From Pseudonocardia halophobica (GTDB lineage: Bacteria > Actinomycetota > Actinomycetes > Mycobacteriales > Pseudonocardiaceae), in the NCBI RefSeq assembly GCF_027922425.1, contig NZ_BSFQ01000033.1, forward strand, positions 1 through 64,000: a stretch of DNA of 64,000 bases, read 5' to 3'. Below the pieces are notes generated by a model. It was given only the letters and a program-made list of their open reading frames with translations. It was not told the origin of the DNA and ran no database searches. Below are positions 1-8,166 of the stretch, one piece after another. Both the position numbers and the translations under genes were made by a program. Numbering within the stretch: the stretch's first letter is position 1; each line of letters starts with the position of its first letter.

Positions 1-2
1 AG

Positions 3-107
3 CGCTACTTCCGGGACGCCCCGCTGATGATCGTGGGTGAGGGCACCAACGAGATCCAGCGCAACGTCATCGCCGCCCAGCTCGTCAAGCGCGGCGGCCT
101 CGACTAA
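3..107 (+). CDS. Acyl-CoA dehydrogenase, C-terminal end (partial)
   Basis: Only the last 34 codons lie in the window. The peptide reads RYFRDAPLMIVGEGTNEIQR and ends KRGGLD. The R-D-x-x-x-x-x-I-x-E-G-T-N-E-I-Q-R block is the highly conserved C-terminal signature of FAD-dependent acyl-CoA dehydrogenases, which oxidise acyl-CoA to enoyl-CoA in the cytoplasm. The substrate cannot be told from this fragment. The gene converges on the proline catabolic genes, and the 105-bp gap between them is filled by a three-copy palindrome array. Confidence 0.9.
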   Translation, partial: RYFRDAPLMIVGEGTNEIQRNVIAAQLVKRGGLD

Positions 108-108
108 C

Positions 109-212
109 CGCGTTATGGAACCATAATGCGATTCTTGGGCCGTACTGACCGCATTATGGTTCCATAACGCGCAATTTCGGCGTCGCTTAGCGCATTATGG
201 TTCCATAGTGCG
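109..212. repeat. Array of three 22-bp palindromes at 41-bp period (cluster A)
   Basis: Three near-identical inverted repeats start at 109, 150 and 191, exactly 41 bp apart. Each has 10-bp arms of the type CGCATTATGG around a 2-nt centre. The first copy has AA at the centre, i.e. the opposite orientation; the other two have TT. The 19-bp spacers differ but share a loose GGCC/GGC...CTGA pattern. The array fills the whole gap between two convergent stop codons. Its relatives lie at 54156-54259. It could act as a bidirectional terminator or as a protein-binding array; neither is proven. Confidence 0.9.
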
Positions 213-1838
213 TCATTGCATGTGCGGGTAGGTGTGGGTCGTCGGCGGGACGAGGGTCTCCTTGATCGCCCGGGGGCTGGTCCAGCGCTGGACGTTGAGC
301 ATCGAGCCCGCCTTGTCGTTGGTGCCCGAGCCGCGGCTGCCGCCGAAGGGCTGCCGGGAGACGATCGAGCCGGTCGGGCGGTCGTTTACGTAGAAGTTCC
401 CGGCGGCGTGCCGGAGGACCCGGTGGGCGTCGTCGATCGCCGTGCGTTCGGTGGCGAAGACGGCGCCGGTGAGGGCGTAGGCGCTGGTCCGGTCCACGAG
501 CTCCAAGGTGGGCAGCCAGTCCGCGTCGTCGTACACGTGCAGGGCGAGCACGGGGCCGAAGTACTCGGTGGTGAACGCCTCGTCGCCGGGGTCGCTGCCG
601 ACGAGCACGGTGGGGTCGACGAACCACCCCTCGGCATCGTCGCTGCCCCCGCCGACCAGGACCTCGAGCGAGGCGGTGTTCTTGGCCCGGTCCAGCGCCG
701 TGCGGACCCGGCCGAAGGCGCGGGCGTCGATCAGGGCGCCGCCGAAGTTGCGCAGATCGGTGACGTCGCCGTAGGTGAGCGAGGCGGTGACCTCGGCGAG
801 CTCCTCGCGCAGCGCCGGCCACAGCGAGCGCGGCACGTAGGCGCGGGAGGCCGCGGAGCACTTCTGCCCCTGGTACTCGAACGCGCCGCGGACCAGCGCG
901 GTCGTCAGCGGCGCCGGGTCGGCCGACGGGTGCACGACCACGAAGTCCTTGCCGCCGGTCTCGCCGACGATCCGCGGGTAGCTGCGGTAGCGGTCGAGGT
1001 TGTCGGCCAGCGTGCGCCACAGGGTCTTGAAGGTGGCGGTGGAGCCGGTGAAGTGCAGGCCCGCGAACCCCGGGTCGGTGAGCGCGACGCGGGACACGGC
1101 CAGCCCGTCGCCGGTCACGAGGTTGATCACACCGGGCGGCAGGCCGGCGGCCTCGAGCAGCCGCATCGTGTACTCGGCGGCGAGCTGCTGGGTCGGGGTG
1201 GGCTTCCAGACGACCGTGTTGCCCATCAGCGCGGGCACCGTCGGCAGGTTCCCGGCGATGGCGGTGAAGTTGAACGGGGTGATGGCCACGACGAACCCGT
1301 CGAGCGGGCGGTGGTCCATCCGGTTCCACTCGCCGGGGACGCTGCGCGGCTGCTCGGCGAGCACCCGGCGGGCGTAGTGCACGTTGAACCGGAGGAAGTC
1401 GATCAGCTCGCAGGCGGCGTCGATCTCGGCCTGCTGCACGGACTTCGACTGGCCGAGCATCGTGGCCGCGTTGACCGTGTCCCGCCAGGGCCCGGCGAGC
1501 AGGTCGGCGGCGCGCAGCAGGACGGCGGCGCGCTCGTCGAAGGGCAGGGCCGCCCACTCCGGGGCGGCGGCCTTCGCGGCGGCGACGGCCTCGGCCACGT
1601 CGGCGTCGGTGGCATTGGCCGACACCCCGATCACCGAGCGGTGCCGGTGCGGCTCGACGACGTCGAAGCGCGCGCCGGAGGCCATCCGGCGCTTCCCGGC
1701 GACGGTCATCGGCAGGTCGGGCCGCTGTCCGCGCAGCTCGGCGAGCTCGGCCTCGAGCGAGGCGCGCTCGGCCGTGCCGGGCGCGTAGGTGTGCACCGGC
1801 TCGTTCGCCGGCTCGGGGACGGTGGTGATCGCATCCAT
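213..1838 (-). CDS. pruA: L-glutamate gamma-semialdehyde (P5C) dehydrogenase
   Basis: 541 aa, the usual length for stand-alone 1-pyrroline-5-carboxylate dehydrogenases. It oxidises glutamate gamma-semialdehyde to glutamate with NAD+, the second step of proline breakdown. The aldehyde dehydrogenase fold is clear: the ITPFNFTAIAGNLP segment (about 186-199), the general-base Glu in VGETGGKDF (E293) and the catalytic Cys in GQKCSAASR (C327). A GAGGAG ribosome site lies about 7 nt before the ATG. The proline dehydrogenase gene lies just upstream (22-bp gap) and is probably co-transcribed with it. The stop codon abuts the palindrome array. Confidence 0.95.
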   Translation of the reverse strand: MDAITTVPEPANEPVHTYAPGTAERASLEAELAELRGQRPDLPMTVAGKRRMASGARFDVVEPHRHRSVIGVSANATDADVAEAVAAAKAAAPEWAALPFDERAAVLLRAADLLAGPWRDTVNAATMLGQSKSVQQAEIDAACELIDFLRFNVHYARRVLAEQPRSVPGEWNRMDHRPLDGFVVAITPFNFTAIAGNLPTVPALMGNTVVWKPTPTQQLAAEYTMRLLEAAGLPPGVINLVTGDGLAVSRVALTDPGFAGLHFTGSTATFKTLWRTLADNLDRYRSYPRIVGETGGKDFVVVHPSADPAPLTTALVRGAFEYQGQKCSAASRAYVPRSLWPALREELAEVTASLTYGDVTDLRNFGGALIDARAFGRVRTALDRAKNTASLEVLVGGGSDDAEGWFVDPTVLVGSDPGDEAFTTEYFGPVLALHVYDDADWLPTLELVDRTSAYALTGAVFATERTAIDDAHRVLRHAAGNFYVNDRPTGSIVSRQPFGGSRGSGTNDKAGSMLNVQRWTSPRAIKETLVPPTTHTYPHMQ

Positions 1839-1860
1839 GATCGACTCCTCGGAGAACGGA

Positions 1861-2766
1861 TCAGCGGGTGAGGAGGGCGCGCAGCAGGAAGCCCAGGTTG
1901 GCGGGGCGTTCGGCGAGCCGCCGGGCGAAGTAGCCGTACCAGTCGGCGCCGTAGGGGACGTAGACGCGCATCCGGTGCCCGGCGGCCGCGAGCCGGTGCT
2001 GCTCGGGGACCCGGATGCCGTAGAGCATCTGGAACTCGAAGGTCGCCGGGTCGCGGCCGGCCCCCTCGGCCAGGGCGATCAGGCGGGGATCGTGGGTGGC
2101 CACCATCGGGTGGCCGGGGCCGGCCAGCAGGATGCGCAGGCAGCGCTCGTACGAGGCGTCGACCTCGGCCCTCGCCGTGTACGCGACGGACGAGGGCTCG
2201 GCGTACGCGCCCTTGACCAGCCGCACCCGCGAGCCCTCCCGGGCGAGATCGGCGCAGTCGCCCTCGGTGCGGCGCAGCGCGGCCTGGACGACGGCGCCCA
2301 CCCACGGGTGCTCGGCGCGCAGTTTCGCGACCGTCTCCAGCGTGGTGTCGACGGTCGTGTGGTCCTCCATGTCCACGGTCACCGTGGTGCCGGCGCGGTC
2401 GGCGGCGGCGCAGATGGCGGCGGCGTTGTCGAGGGCGAGGGTGCCGGGCAGGGCCGCGCCGAGGGCCGAGAGCTTGACCGACACCTCGGCCCGGTCGGCG
2501 AGGCCGTGCGCGGCGAGCCCGTCGAGGGCGGCGACGTACGCGTCGCGGATAGCGGCGGCCCGGGCGGCGTCGGTGGTGTCCTCGCCGAGGTGGTCGAGGG
2601 TGACGAGCAGGCCCGCGGCGGTGAGGTCCGCGGTGGTGGCGAGGGCGGCGTCGAGCGTGTCACCGGCGACGAAGCGGTCGACGACCCGGCGCGCGGCGGG
2701 CGCCCCGGTCACGAGGCGACGCACCGGCGGTCGGCGGCTGACGGCGAGGACGGACGTGCTGAACAC
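1861..2766 (-). CDS. Proline dehydrogenase (FAD)
   Basis: 301 aa, matching the short monofunctional actinobacterial enzymes that oxidise proline to 1-pyrroline-5-carboxylate and pass electrons to the membrane quinone pool. The (beta/alpha)8 ProDH core is visible from about residue 80, with SVKLSALG, VDMEDH, VRLVKGAY and the C-terminal YGADWYGYFARRLAERP motif that holds the substrate carboxylate. The GTG start is chosen because AAGGGAG lies 8 nt upstream. It is first in the two-gene unit with the P5C dehydrogenase. A PucR-type regulator is transcribed divergently from the same 138-bp gap. Confidence 0.94.
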   Translation of the reverse strand: MFSTSVLAVSRRPPVRRLVTGAPAARRVVDRFVAGDTLDAALATTADLTAAGLLVTLDHLGEDTTDAARAAAIRDAYVAALDGLAAHGLADRAEVSVKLSALGAALPGTLALDNAAAICAAADRAGTTVTVDMEDHTTVDTTLETVAKLRAEHPWVGAVVQAALRRTEGDCADLAREGSRVRLVKGAYAEPSSVAYTARAEVDASYERCLRILLAGPGHPMVATHDPRLIALAEGAGRDPATFEFQMLYGIRVPEQHRLAAAGHRMRVYVPYGADWYGYFARRLAERPANLGFLLRALLTR

Positions 2767-2904
2767 GGCAGGTCTCCCTTCCGGCCTCCGGCGCGGCGGG
2801 CAGGGCCGACCGGCGCCGGTGTGCAGTCACGGTAGGGAGTTCCCGTTCCCGAGCCCATGGCCGGATGTCCGAGGTTGTGGGCCAGATCCTCATACACTTG
2901 TCCG

Positions 2905-4053
2905 ATGGAGCTGCAGGAGCTCGTCGACGAGGTCTCCCGCGTGCTGGGCGAGCCCGTCGTCCTCGAGGACCGGGACTTCAACCTGGTCTGCTACGGCGCG
3001 CACCCCGACGAGCTGGACCCGGTCCGGCAGCGCTCGATCCTGCACCGCCGCTCCGCTCCCGAGGTGCAGGACTGGTTCGAGCGGTTCGGCATCGCGACCA
3101 GCGAGCGGCCTGTGCGCACGCCGGCGGACCCGGGCTTCGGCGTCGTCGCGCGGGTGTGCCTGCCGGCGCGCTGGAACGGCGTGACCTACGGCTACGTCTG
3201 GGTGCTCGACGCCGCCGGGCGGCTCGCCGGGCCGGAGGCCGACGAGCGGCTCGACCGTGTGATGCGGCACGCCGCACGGGCCGGGACGATCATGGCCGGC
3301 CAGGCGCGCACCCGGGAGCACCTCGCCGAACGGGCCCACGACCTGCTGGCCGGGGACCCCGCGACAGCGGAGATCGCGGCCGCCGAGATCGACCGGCTGG
3401 GCGCGCTGGCCCGCGACGTGCCGGTCCGCGCGATCGCCCTGCACCTCGCCGACGGCGGTCCGGTGCCCCCGCTCAACCTCTGGCGGCTGCCTCGGGCGGC
3501 CGTCGCGACCGCCACCGACGATCCCGCCGACCCGACCGTGCTGCTGCTGACGCCGTCGACCGACGCGGACCACCTCGCCGAGGCCGCCCGCCGGCTCTAC
3601 GCCGACCGGCTCGACGGCGTCGAGCAGACCCGGCTGGTGGCGGGCGTCGGCGGCGAGCGGGCAGACCTCGTCGGGCTGCGGGACAGCGTCCGCGAGGCAC
3701 GGCTCGCCGCCCGCGTCGCGCACGAGGTGCCTCGGCTGCGCCCCGTGGCGCGGTGGGACGCCCTGGGCCCCTACCGCCTGCTCGCCTGCGGGCCGCGGCC
3801 GGCGCTGCGCGAGGGCGCGATCGACCCCGCGGTGCGCCCGCTCTTCGAGCACCCGGTGCTCGCCGAGACCGCGGCCACCTGGCTCGACCTGGCCGGTAAC
3901 GCGCAGCGGACGGCCGAGGCGCTCGCCGTGCACCGGCAGACCCTCTACTACCGGCTGGGGCGCATCGCCCAGCTCACCGGCCTGGACCTGGCCGACGGCA
4001 GGGACCGGCTCACCCTCCACCTGGCCCTGACCTTCCGGCCGTTGGTGGGGTGA
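2905..4053 (+). CDS. PucR/CdaR-family regulator, divergent from proline catabolism genes
   Basis: 382 aa from the ATG reading MELQELVDEVSRVLGEP. The first ~150 residues resemble the sensory part of CdaR-like regulators. The C-terminus ends in the PucR-type helix-turn-helix, with NAQRTAEALAVHRQTLYYRLGRI followed by TGLDL. Its position opposite the proline dehydrogenase gene makes control of proline use the likely job, as for similar divergent pairs in actinobacteria; that is inference. There is no Shine-Dalgarno before this ATG, and a TACACT hexamer sits 7 nt upstream, so a leaderless transcript is plausible. A longer in-frame start at 2857 looks less likely. Confidence 0.85.
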   Translation: MELQELVDEVSRVLGEPVVLEDRDFNLVCYGAHPDELDPVRQRSILHRRSAPEVQDWFERFGIATSERPVRTPADPGFGVVARVCLPARWNGVTYGYVWVLDAAGRLAGPEADERLDRVMRHAARAGTIMAGQARTREHLAERAHDLLAGDPATAEIAAAEIDRLGALARDVPVRAIALHLADGGPVPPLNLWRLPRAAVATATDDPADPTVLLLTPSTDADHLAEAARRLYADRLDGVEQTRLVAGVGGERADLVGLRDSVREARLAARVAHEVPRLRPVARWDALGPYRLLACGPRPALREGAIDPAVRPLFEHPVLAETAATWLDLAGNAQRTAEALAVHRQTLYYRLGRIAQLTGLDLADGRDRLTLHLALTFRPLVG

Positions 4054-4177
4054 CGCCCCCGTCACCACCGCGATCACCGCCCCGCGCCCGCGCCGCGGGT
4101 CCTCCGGCGCCTAACATCGACGCAGCCCGAGCACCGTTCAGCCCAGTGCGGTCGCGCAACGCACGAGGAGCCGAACG

Positions 4178-4192
4178 ATGAGGGTGCAGTGA
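4178..4192 (+). promoter_or_regulatory. Four-codon mini reading frame overlapping the phosphatase start
   Basis: The sequence after a GAGGAG site (4165-4170) reads ATG AGG GTG CAG TGA, giving M-R-V-Q-stop. The TGA overlaps the GTG start of the SpoIIE phosphatase gene as GTGA. Translational coupling through this mini frame is a plausible reading; chance is also possible. Confidence 0.35.
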
Positions 4193-5547
4193 GCGGGTCC
4201 CGCGCGCCCGGCAGGGACCGGACCGGCGTCGGATCGCCCCGTCGCGTCGAGGCCGTGCACGCCACGCGTCTGTTCGAGACCGGACCGGAGGAGGCGTTCA
4301 ACCGGCTCACCCGGCTGGCGGCGATCATCCTCGGCACCCCGATGGTCGCGCTCACGGTGGTCGACGACGTGCGCTCCTTCCTCAAGGGCGCGCCGTACCC
4401 CGAGGCGATCACCGGTCCGGACGGGACGTACGAGTCCCCGGTCCACGACGCCGCGTGCCACGTCGTGATCGACGCCGGCGAGGAGATCTACGCCCCGGAC
4501 GTGTCGCTGGAGCCGCGGCTGCGCGATCTGCCACAGATCAAGGAGTTCGAGGCCGCCGCCTGGATCGGCGTGCCGATCCTCGATCCCGACGGCTACGTCG
4601 TCGGCAACTTCTGCGCCATGGACCGGGTGGTCCGCGAGTGGACGGACGAGCAGCGCGAGGGCCTGCGCGGCCTGGCGCGCGCGGCCGGCGGCGAGATCGC
4701 CCTGCGCCGGGCGCTCGCCGAGACCGCGCGGGCAGCCGCGGAGGCCGAGCGGCACGCCGCCGAGGCCGCGGAGCTGGCCCGGACCCTGCAGGCCAGCCTG
4801 CTGCCGCCGCAGCCGCCCGTGCTCCCCGGCGTGACGATCGGTGCCTGCTTCGCGCCCGGCGGGACCGGCGTCGAGGTGATGGGGGACTTCTGGGACGTCG
4901 TGCCCGCCGCCGGCGGATTCGGCCTCGTCGTCGGCGACGTGTGCGGCAAGGGCGCCGCGGCCGCCCGCACCACGGCCCTGGCGCGCTCCGCCGTCCGCAC
5001 GGCGGCCCTGGGCGAGCCCGCGGACGGGGACGGGGCGGCCGTGCTGCGGACGGTCAACGAGGTGCTCCGCGGCTGGTACGCGGACCCGCTGTTCGGGGGC
5101 CGCATCGGCTTCGTGTCGGCCGCCTACGCCACGTTCCACCGGCCCGCGGCGGGCGGGACCTGGCAGGTCGACATCGCCGGTGCGGGCCACCCGCCGGGCC
5201 TGGTCCGGCGCGCCGGCGGCGGGGTGGAGCACCTGACGGGCGGCGGCATGATCCTGGGTCTGACCCCGGGCGCGGCGGTCGGGACGCAGCGGCTCGAGCT
5301 CGCCGCGGGGGACGACCTGGTGCTCTACACGGACGGCGTGACCGAGGCGCACCGGGTGGGCGACCCCGACCAGTTCGACGAGTCCGGGCTGGCCGCGGTG
5401 CTCGCCGGCCTGCCGCCCGGCACCGGGCCGCAGGAGACCGCGGAGGCGCTCGTCGGGGCCGCCCGGGCCCGGTCGGACGGCCGCTCGCCGGACGACGCGG
5501 GCGTGGTCGTCGTCCGGATCGGGAACCCCGACCTCACGAGGCGTTAG
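4189..5547 (+). CDS. GAF-domain PP2C/SpoIIE serine phosphatase
   Basis: 452 aa. Residues ~25-165 form a GAF sensor (…LFETGPEEAFNRLTRLAA… to …GLRGLARAAG), joined by an Ala/Glu-rich helical linker (~170-200) to a SpoIIE phosphatase domain. Metal-site motifs are present: VMGDFWDV, LVVGDVCGKG, LYTDGVTEA and the final PDDAGVVVV. Such proteins dephosphorylate STAS anti-sigma antagonists. The GTG start overlaps the stop of a 4-codon reading frame (4178-4192) that has the better GAGGAG site. It opens the signalling island and is followed by a STAS-kinase protein. Confidence 0.9.
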   Translation: MSGSRAPGRDRTGVGSPRRVEAVHATRLFETGPEEAFNRLTRLAAIILGTPMVALTVVDDVRSFLKGAPYPEAITGPDGTYESPVHDAACHVVIDAGEEIYAPDVSLEPRLRDLPQIKEFEAAAWIGVPILDPDGYVVGNFCAMDRVVREWTDEQREGLRGLARAAGGEIALRRALAETARAAAEAERHAAEAAELARTLQASLLPPQPPVLPGVTIGACFAPGGTGVEVMGDFWDVVPAAGGFGLVVGDVCGKGAAAARTTALARSAVRTAALGEPADGDGAAVLRTVNEVLRGWYADPLFGGRIGFVSAAYATFHRPAAGGTWQVDIAGAGHPPGLVRRAGGGVEHLTGGGMILGLTPGAAVGTQRLELAAGDDLVLYTDGVTEAHRVGDPDQFDESGLAAVLAGLPPGTGPQETAEALVGAARARSDGRSPDDAGVVVVRIGNPDLTRR

Positions 5548-5609
5548 CGCCTGGGGTGAGGTGTACGAGTACCGGGAGAGCGACGGTGGGCGACGGGAAA
5601 GGGGGCCGG

Positions 5610-6368
5610 GTGACCGTTCCCGAGCACGACGACGCCTCGTCCGTGCTGCGCGCGGTCACGGCGGCGGCGGGCGGGACGGCCCACGTGCACCTGGTCGGGC
5701 GGCTCGCCCCCGAGACCGCACCCGATGCCGTCGCGCACCTCGCCGGGCTCCTGCAGGGCTACGACCGGGTCGTCGTGGACCTCGACGAGCTGCGGGTCGA
5801 GCGGCTGAGCCTGCTCGCCGTGCTGGCCCGGGCCGCGCACGACGCCGGCGGGTGGCCGGACGCCCGGCTCGCCCTCGTGGCCCGGGACACCCAGCTCCGG
5901 CAGATGCTGCGCGCGGCCGGGGTGGCCGACCGGGTCGCCGTCGCCCACGGTCTCGACCTGGCGCTCGACCGGGCCGAGCGCCGCCCGGCGGTGGTCGACG
6001 CGAGCTGGACCTTCCCGCCCGAGCCGGAGATGGTGGGCCGCGCGCGGCGCGAGGTGGACCGGCGCCTGGCGGCGTGGGCCTTCCCGGGCGACCCCGAGGA
6101 CGTCGCGCTCGTGGTGAACGAGCTGGCCGCCAACGCCGTCGAGCACGCCAAGACCACCTTCACGCTCACCGTGACGCTGGACCGGACCGGCCTGCGGATC
6201 GCCGTCGGCGACCGCTCACCGCTGCCGCCCGTCCTCCGGCCGCACGATCCCGGCGCCGCGCGCGGCCGTGGCCTCCAGCTCGTCGACTCGCTGGCCGAGG
6301 AGTGGGCCATCGTCGACCGGGGCGAGGGCAAGGTCGTGTGGGCCCACGTGGCCCCGGGACGGCGCTGA
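5610..6368 (+). CDS. STAS-HATPase fusion, RsbW-type anti-sigma switch kinase
   Basis: 252 aa. Residues ~15-110 look like a STAS fold (AHVHLVGRLAPETA… VVVDLDELRVERLSLLAVLARA) and ~135-250 are a GHKL ATPase of the RsbW/SpoIIAB class, with the N-box LVVNELAANAVEHA and G-box ARGRGLQLVDSL. Kinases of this class phosphorylate STAS antagonists and hold sigma factors. The STAS half lacks the usual D-S-S-G site: the aligned stretch is V-E-R-L-S-L, so it may not be phosphorylated. The GTG start follows AAAGGGGG by about 5 nt; an in-frame GTG at 5586 is an alternative. The gene sits between two phosphatases. Confidence 0.85.
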   Translation: MTVPEHDDASSVLRAVTAAAGGTAHVHLVGRLAPETAPDAVAHLAGLLQGYDRVVVDLDELRVERLSLLAVLARAAHDAGGWPDARLALVARDTQLRQMLRAAGVADRVAVAHGLDLALDRAERRPAVVDASWTFPPEPEMVGRARREVDRRLAAWAFPGDPEDVALVVNELAANAVEHAKTTFTLTVTLDRTGLRIAVGDRSPLPPVLRPHDPGAARGRGLQLVDSLAEEWAIVDRGEGKVVWAHVAPGRR

Positions 6369-6369
6369 T

Positions 6370-6384
6370 CCGGGGAATCCCCGG
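6370..6384. repeat. Short perfect inverted repeat after the switch-kinase gene
   Basis: Six-base arms CCGGGG and CCCCGG flank AAT, starting 1 bp after the stop codon of the STAS-HATPase gene. This could be a weak terminator stem or a binding site. No U-tract follows, as is usual in high-GC actinomycetes. Confidence 0.4.
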
Positions 6385-6435
6385 GCGCTCGCCACGGTTG
6401 CACGATGTTCGTGCCCTTTGGACAGAGCCATCGGC

Positions 6436-8166
6436 ATGCGCGACACTGATCGGACCCGACCCGAACGGGATGAGGTGACAAGGGGCCGCCCCGGCGCTCC
6501 CGTACCCGTGACAGAGCCCGAGCACGCCACGAGCGCGGCGGTCCTCGAGATCGACGCGCGGATCGACACCGCGCCGTACCCGGCCGTGGTGGCGGACGCT
6601 GCCGGGATCGTCCAGGCCCTCAACCGGGCCGCGCGCACGCTGCTGCCCGACGTGCGCGTCGGCGAGACCCTCACCGCGACCGCCCCCGGCTGGCTGGCCG
6701 AGTCGCACGCGACCCTCGCCGCCGACCCCACTCCCGGCCCCAGTCCCGGCGGCGCCGCGCAGGGCTGGGTCGACCGGCGCAGCCTCGAGGGCCACCCCGT
6801 CCGGCACGACGACGGCACGGTCACCTGGTGGCTCGTCGACGACACCGACACCCGGCTCGCCCGCGAGGCGCTGCGCACCGAGCAGGCCCGCACGGCCTTC
6901 CTCACCGAGGTCTCCACCGCGCTGCTCGGGTCGCTGAACCTGCAGCGCTGCATGGAGACCACGGTCACGCTGGCGACCGTGAACCTCTGCGACGCCGCGA
7001 TCGTCATGGCCCCCGCCGGGCGCGGCGGCCGGTACCCCACAGTGACCGCCGTCCGTGGCGGCGAGGTCGTGCACGACGTGCTCGACGTCGACGCCGAGGA
7101 GGTCCCCGGCCTGGCCGAGGCGCTGCAGGGCTTCCCGCCCGTGCCCTCGCGCTGGCTCGACCCGATGTCGGTCCCGGAGTGGCTGCGGCCGACCGGGTTC
7201 GGCGAGGTCGGCTCGATCGTCGTCACCCCGCTGCCCGGGCACGGGGTGCCGGCCGGCGCGCTGATCCTCGTGCGCGGCGCCGGCGCCGCCGAGTTCAGCG
7301 AGGAGGAGGAGGTGGTCGCGCGGCTGTTCGCCACCCGCGCCGGCGTGGCCATGTCCGCGGCCCGGATGTACGACCAGCAGGCGTCGATCACCGAGACGCT
7401 GATGCGGGACCTGCTGCCGCCCACGGTGCACCAGCTCTCCGGCGTGGAGTTCGCGGCCCGGTACCGCGCCGCGCAGGACGGCGACCGCATCGGCGGGGAC
7501 TTCTACGACGTGCACCCGGCGAGCGAGGAGGACGAGGAGTCCCTCGTCGTGCTCGGCGACGTCTGCGGCAAGGGTCTCGACGCCGCCGTCCTCACGGGGA
7601 AGATCCGCAGCACCCTGCACGCGCTGCTCCCGCTCGCCGACGACCACCTGCGCATGCTGCGCCTGCTCAACGGCGCGCTGCTGAACACCCACGACGCGCG
7701 GTTCGCCACGCTGGTGCTCGCCTCCGTCGCCCGGGACGGCGCCGGGGTGCGGCTGCGCCTGACCTGCGGCGGCCACCCGGCCCCGCTGGTCGTGCGGGCG
7801 GACGGGCGCGTCGAGGAGGCCCCCACGCGCGGCACCCTCATCGGCGCGATGCCCGACGTCGGCGCCACCACGGCCGAGCTGACGCTGGGCCCGGGCGAGA
7901 CGTGCCTGATGTACACCGACGGCATCACCGAGGCGAAGGGCGGTCCCTTCGGCGACGAGCTGTTCGGCGAGCACCGCCTGCACCGGGCGCTCGGCGAGTG
8001 CGCCGGGATGCCGGCCGAGGCCGTCGTCGAGCGGGTGCAGATGCTCGCGTCGCAGTGGCTGGGCCGCGGCGCGCACGACGACATGGCCGTACTGGCGATC
8101 ACGGCTCCCCGCGGGCAGCACCTGACCGCGGTCGGGGGGCACGGACGAGGCAGGTACACCGCATGA
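6436..8166 (+). CDS. PAS/GAF-domain PP2C/SpoIIE serine phosphatase
   Basis: 576 aa from the first ATG after the previous gene. Residues ~40-120 look like a small PAS-type input (APYPAVVADAAGIVQALNRAARTLLPD, ending in VTWWLVDDTDTRLAREAL), followed by a GAF domain (~145-310) and a SpoIIE phosphatase (~330-565) with IGGDFYDV, VLGDVCGKG, MYTDGITEA and HDDMAVLAI. It likely reactivates a STAS antagonist by dephosphorylation. Its stop overlaps the ATG of the B12-binding gene (ATGA), so the two are translationally coupled. The start is uncertain: in-frame GTGs at 6475 and 6508 are alternatives. Confidence 0.88.
   Translation: MRDTDRTRPERDEVTRGRPGAPVPVTEPEHATSAAVLEIDARIDTAPYPAVVADAAGIVQALNRAARTLLPDVRVGETLTATAPGWLAESHATLAADPTPGPSPGGAAQGWVDRRSLEGHPVRHDDGTVTWWLVDDTDTRLAREALRTEQARTAFLTEVSTALLGSLNLQRCMETTVTLATVNLCDAAIVMAPAGRGGRYPTVTAVRGGEVVHDVLDVDAEEVPGLAEALQGFPPVPSRWLDPMSVPEWLRPTGFGEVGSIVVTPLPGHGVPAGALILVRGAGAAEFSEEEEVVARLFATRAGVAMSAARMYDQQASITETLMRDLLPPTVHQLSGVEFAARYRAAQDGDRIGGDFYDVHPASEEDEESLVVLGDVCGKGLDAAVLTGKIRSTLHALLPLADDHLRMLRLLNGALLNTHDARFATLVLASVARDGAGVRLRLTCGGHPAPLVVRADGRVEEAPTRGTLIGAMPDVGATTAELTLGPGETCLMYTDGITEAKGGPFGDELFGEHRLHRALGECAGMPAEAVVERVQMLASQWLGRGAHDDMAVLAITAPRGQHLTAVGGHGRGRYTA

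Noticed and set aside
109..212. CRISPR-like look of the palindrome arrays (22-bp repeats, 19-bp spacers)
   Set aside because: Only three copies each, repeats diverge, spacers are partly alike and shorter than known spacers, and no cas gene is present.
216..1871. 551-codon open frame opposite the P5C dehydrogenase
   Set aside because: Antisense shadow; no family features and Arg/Gly/Ala-rich composition.
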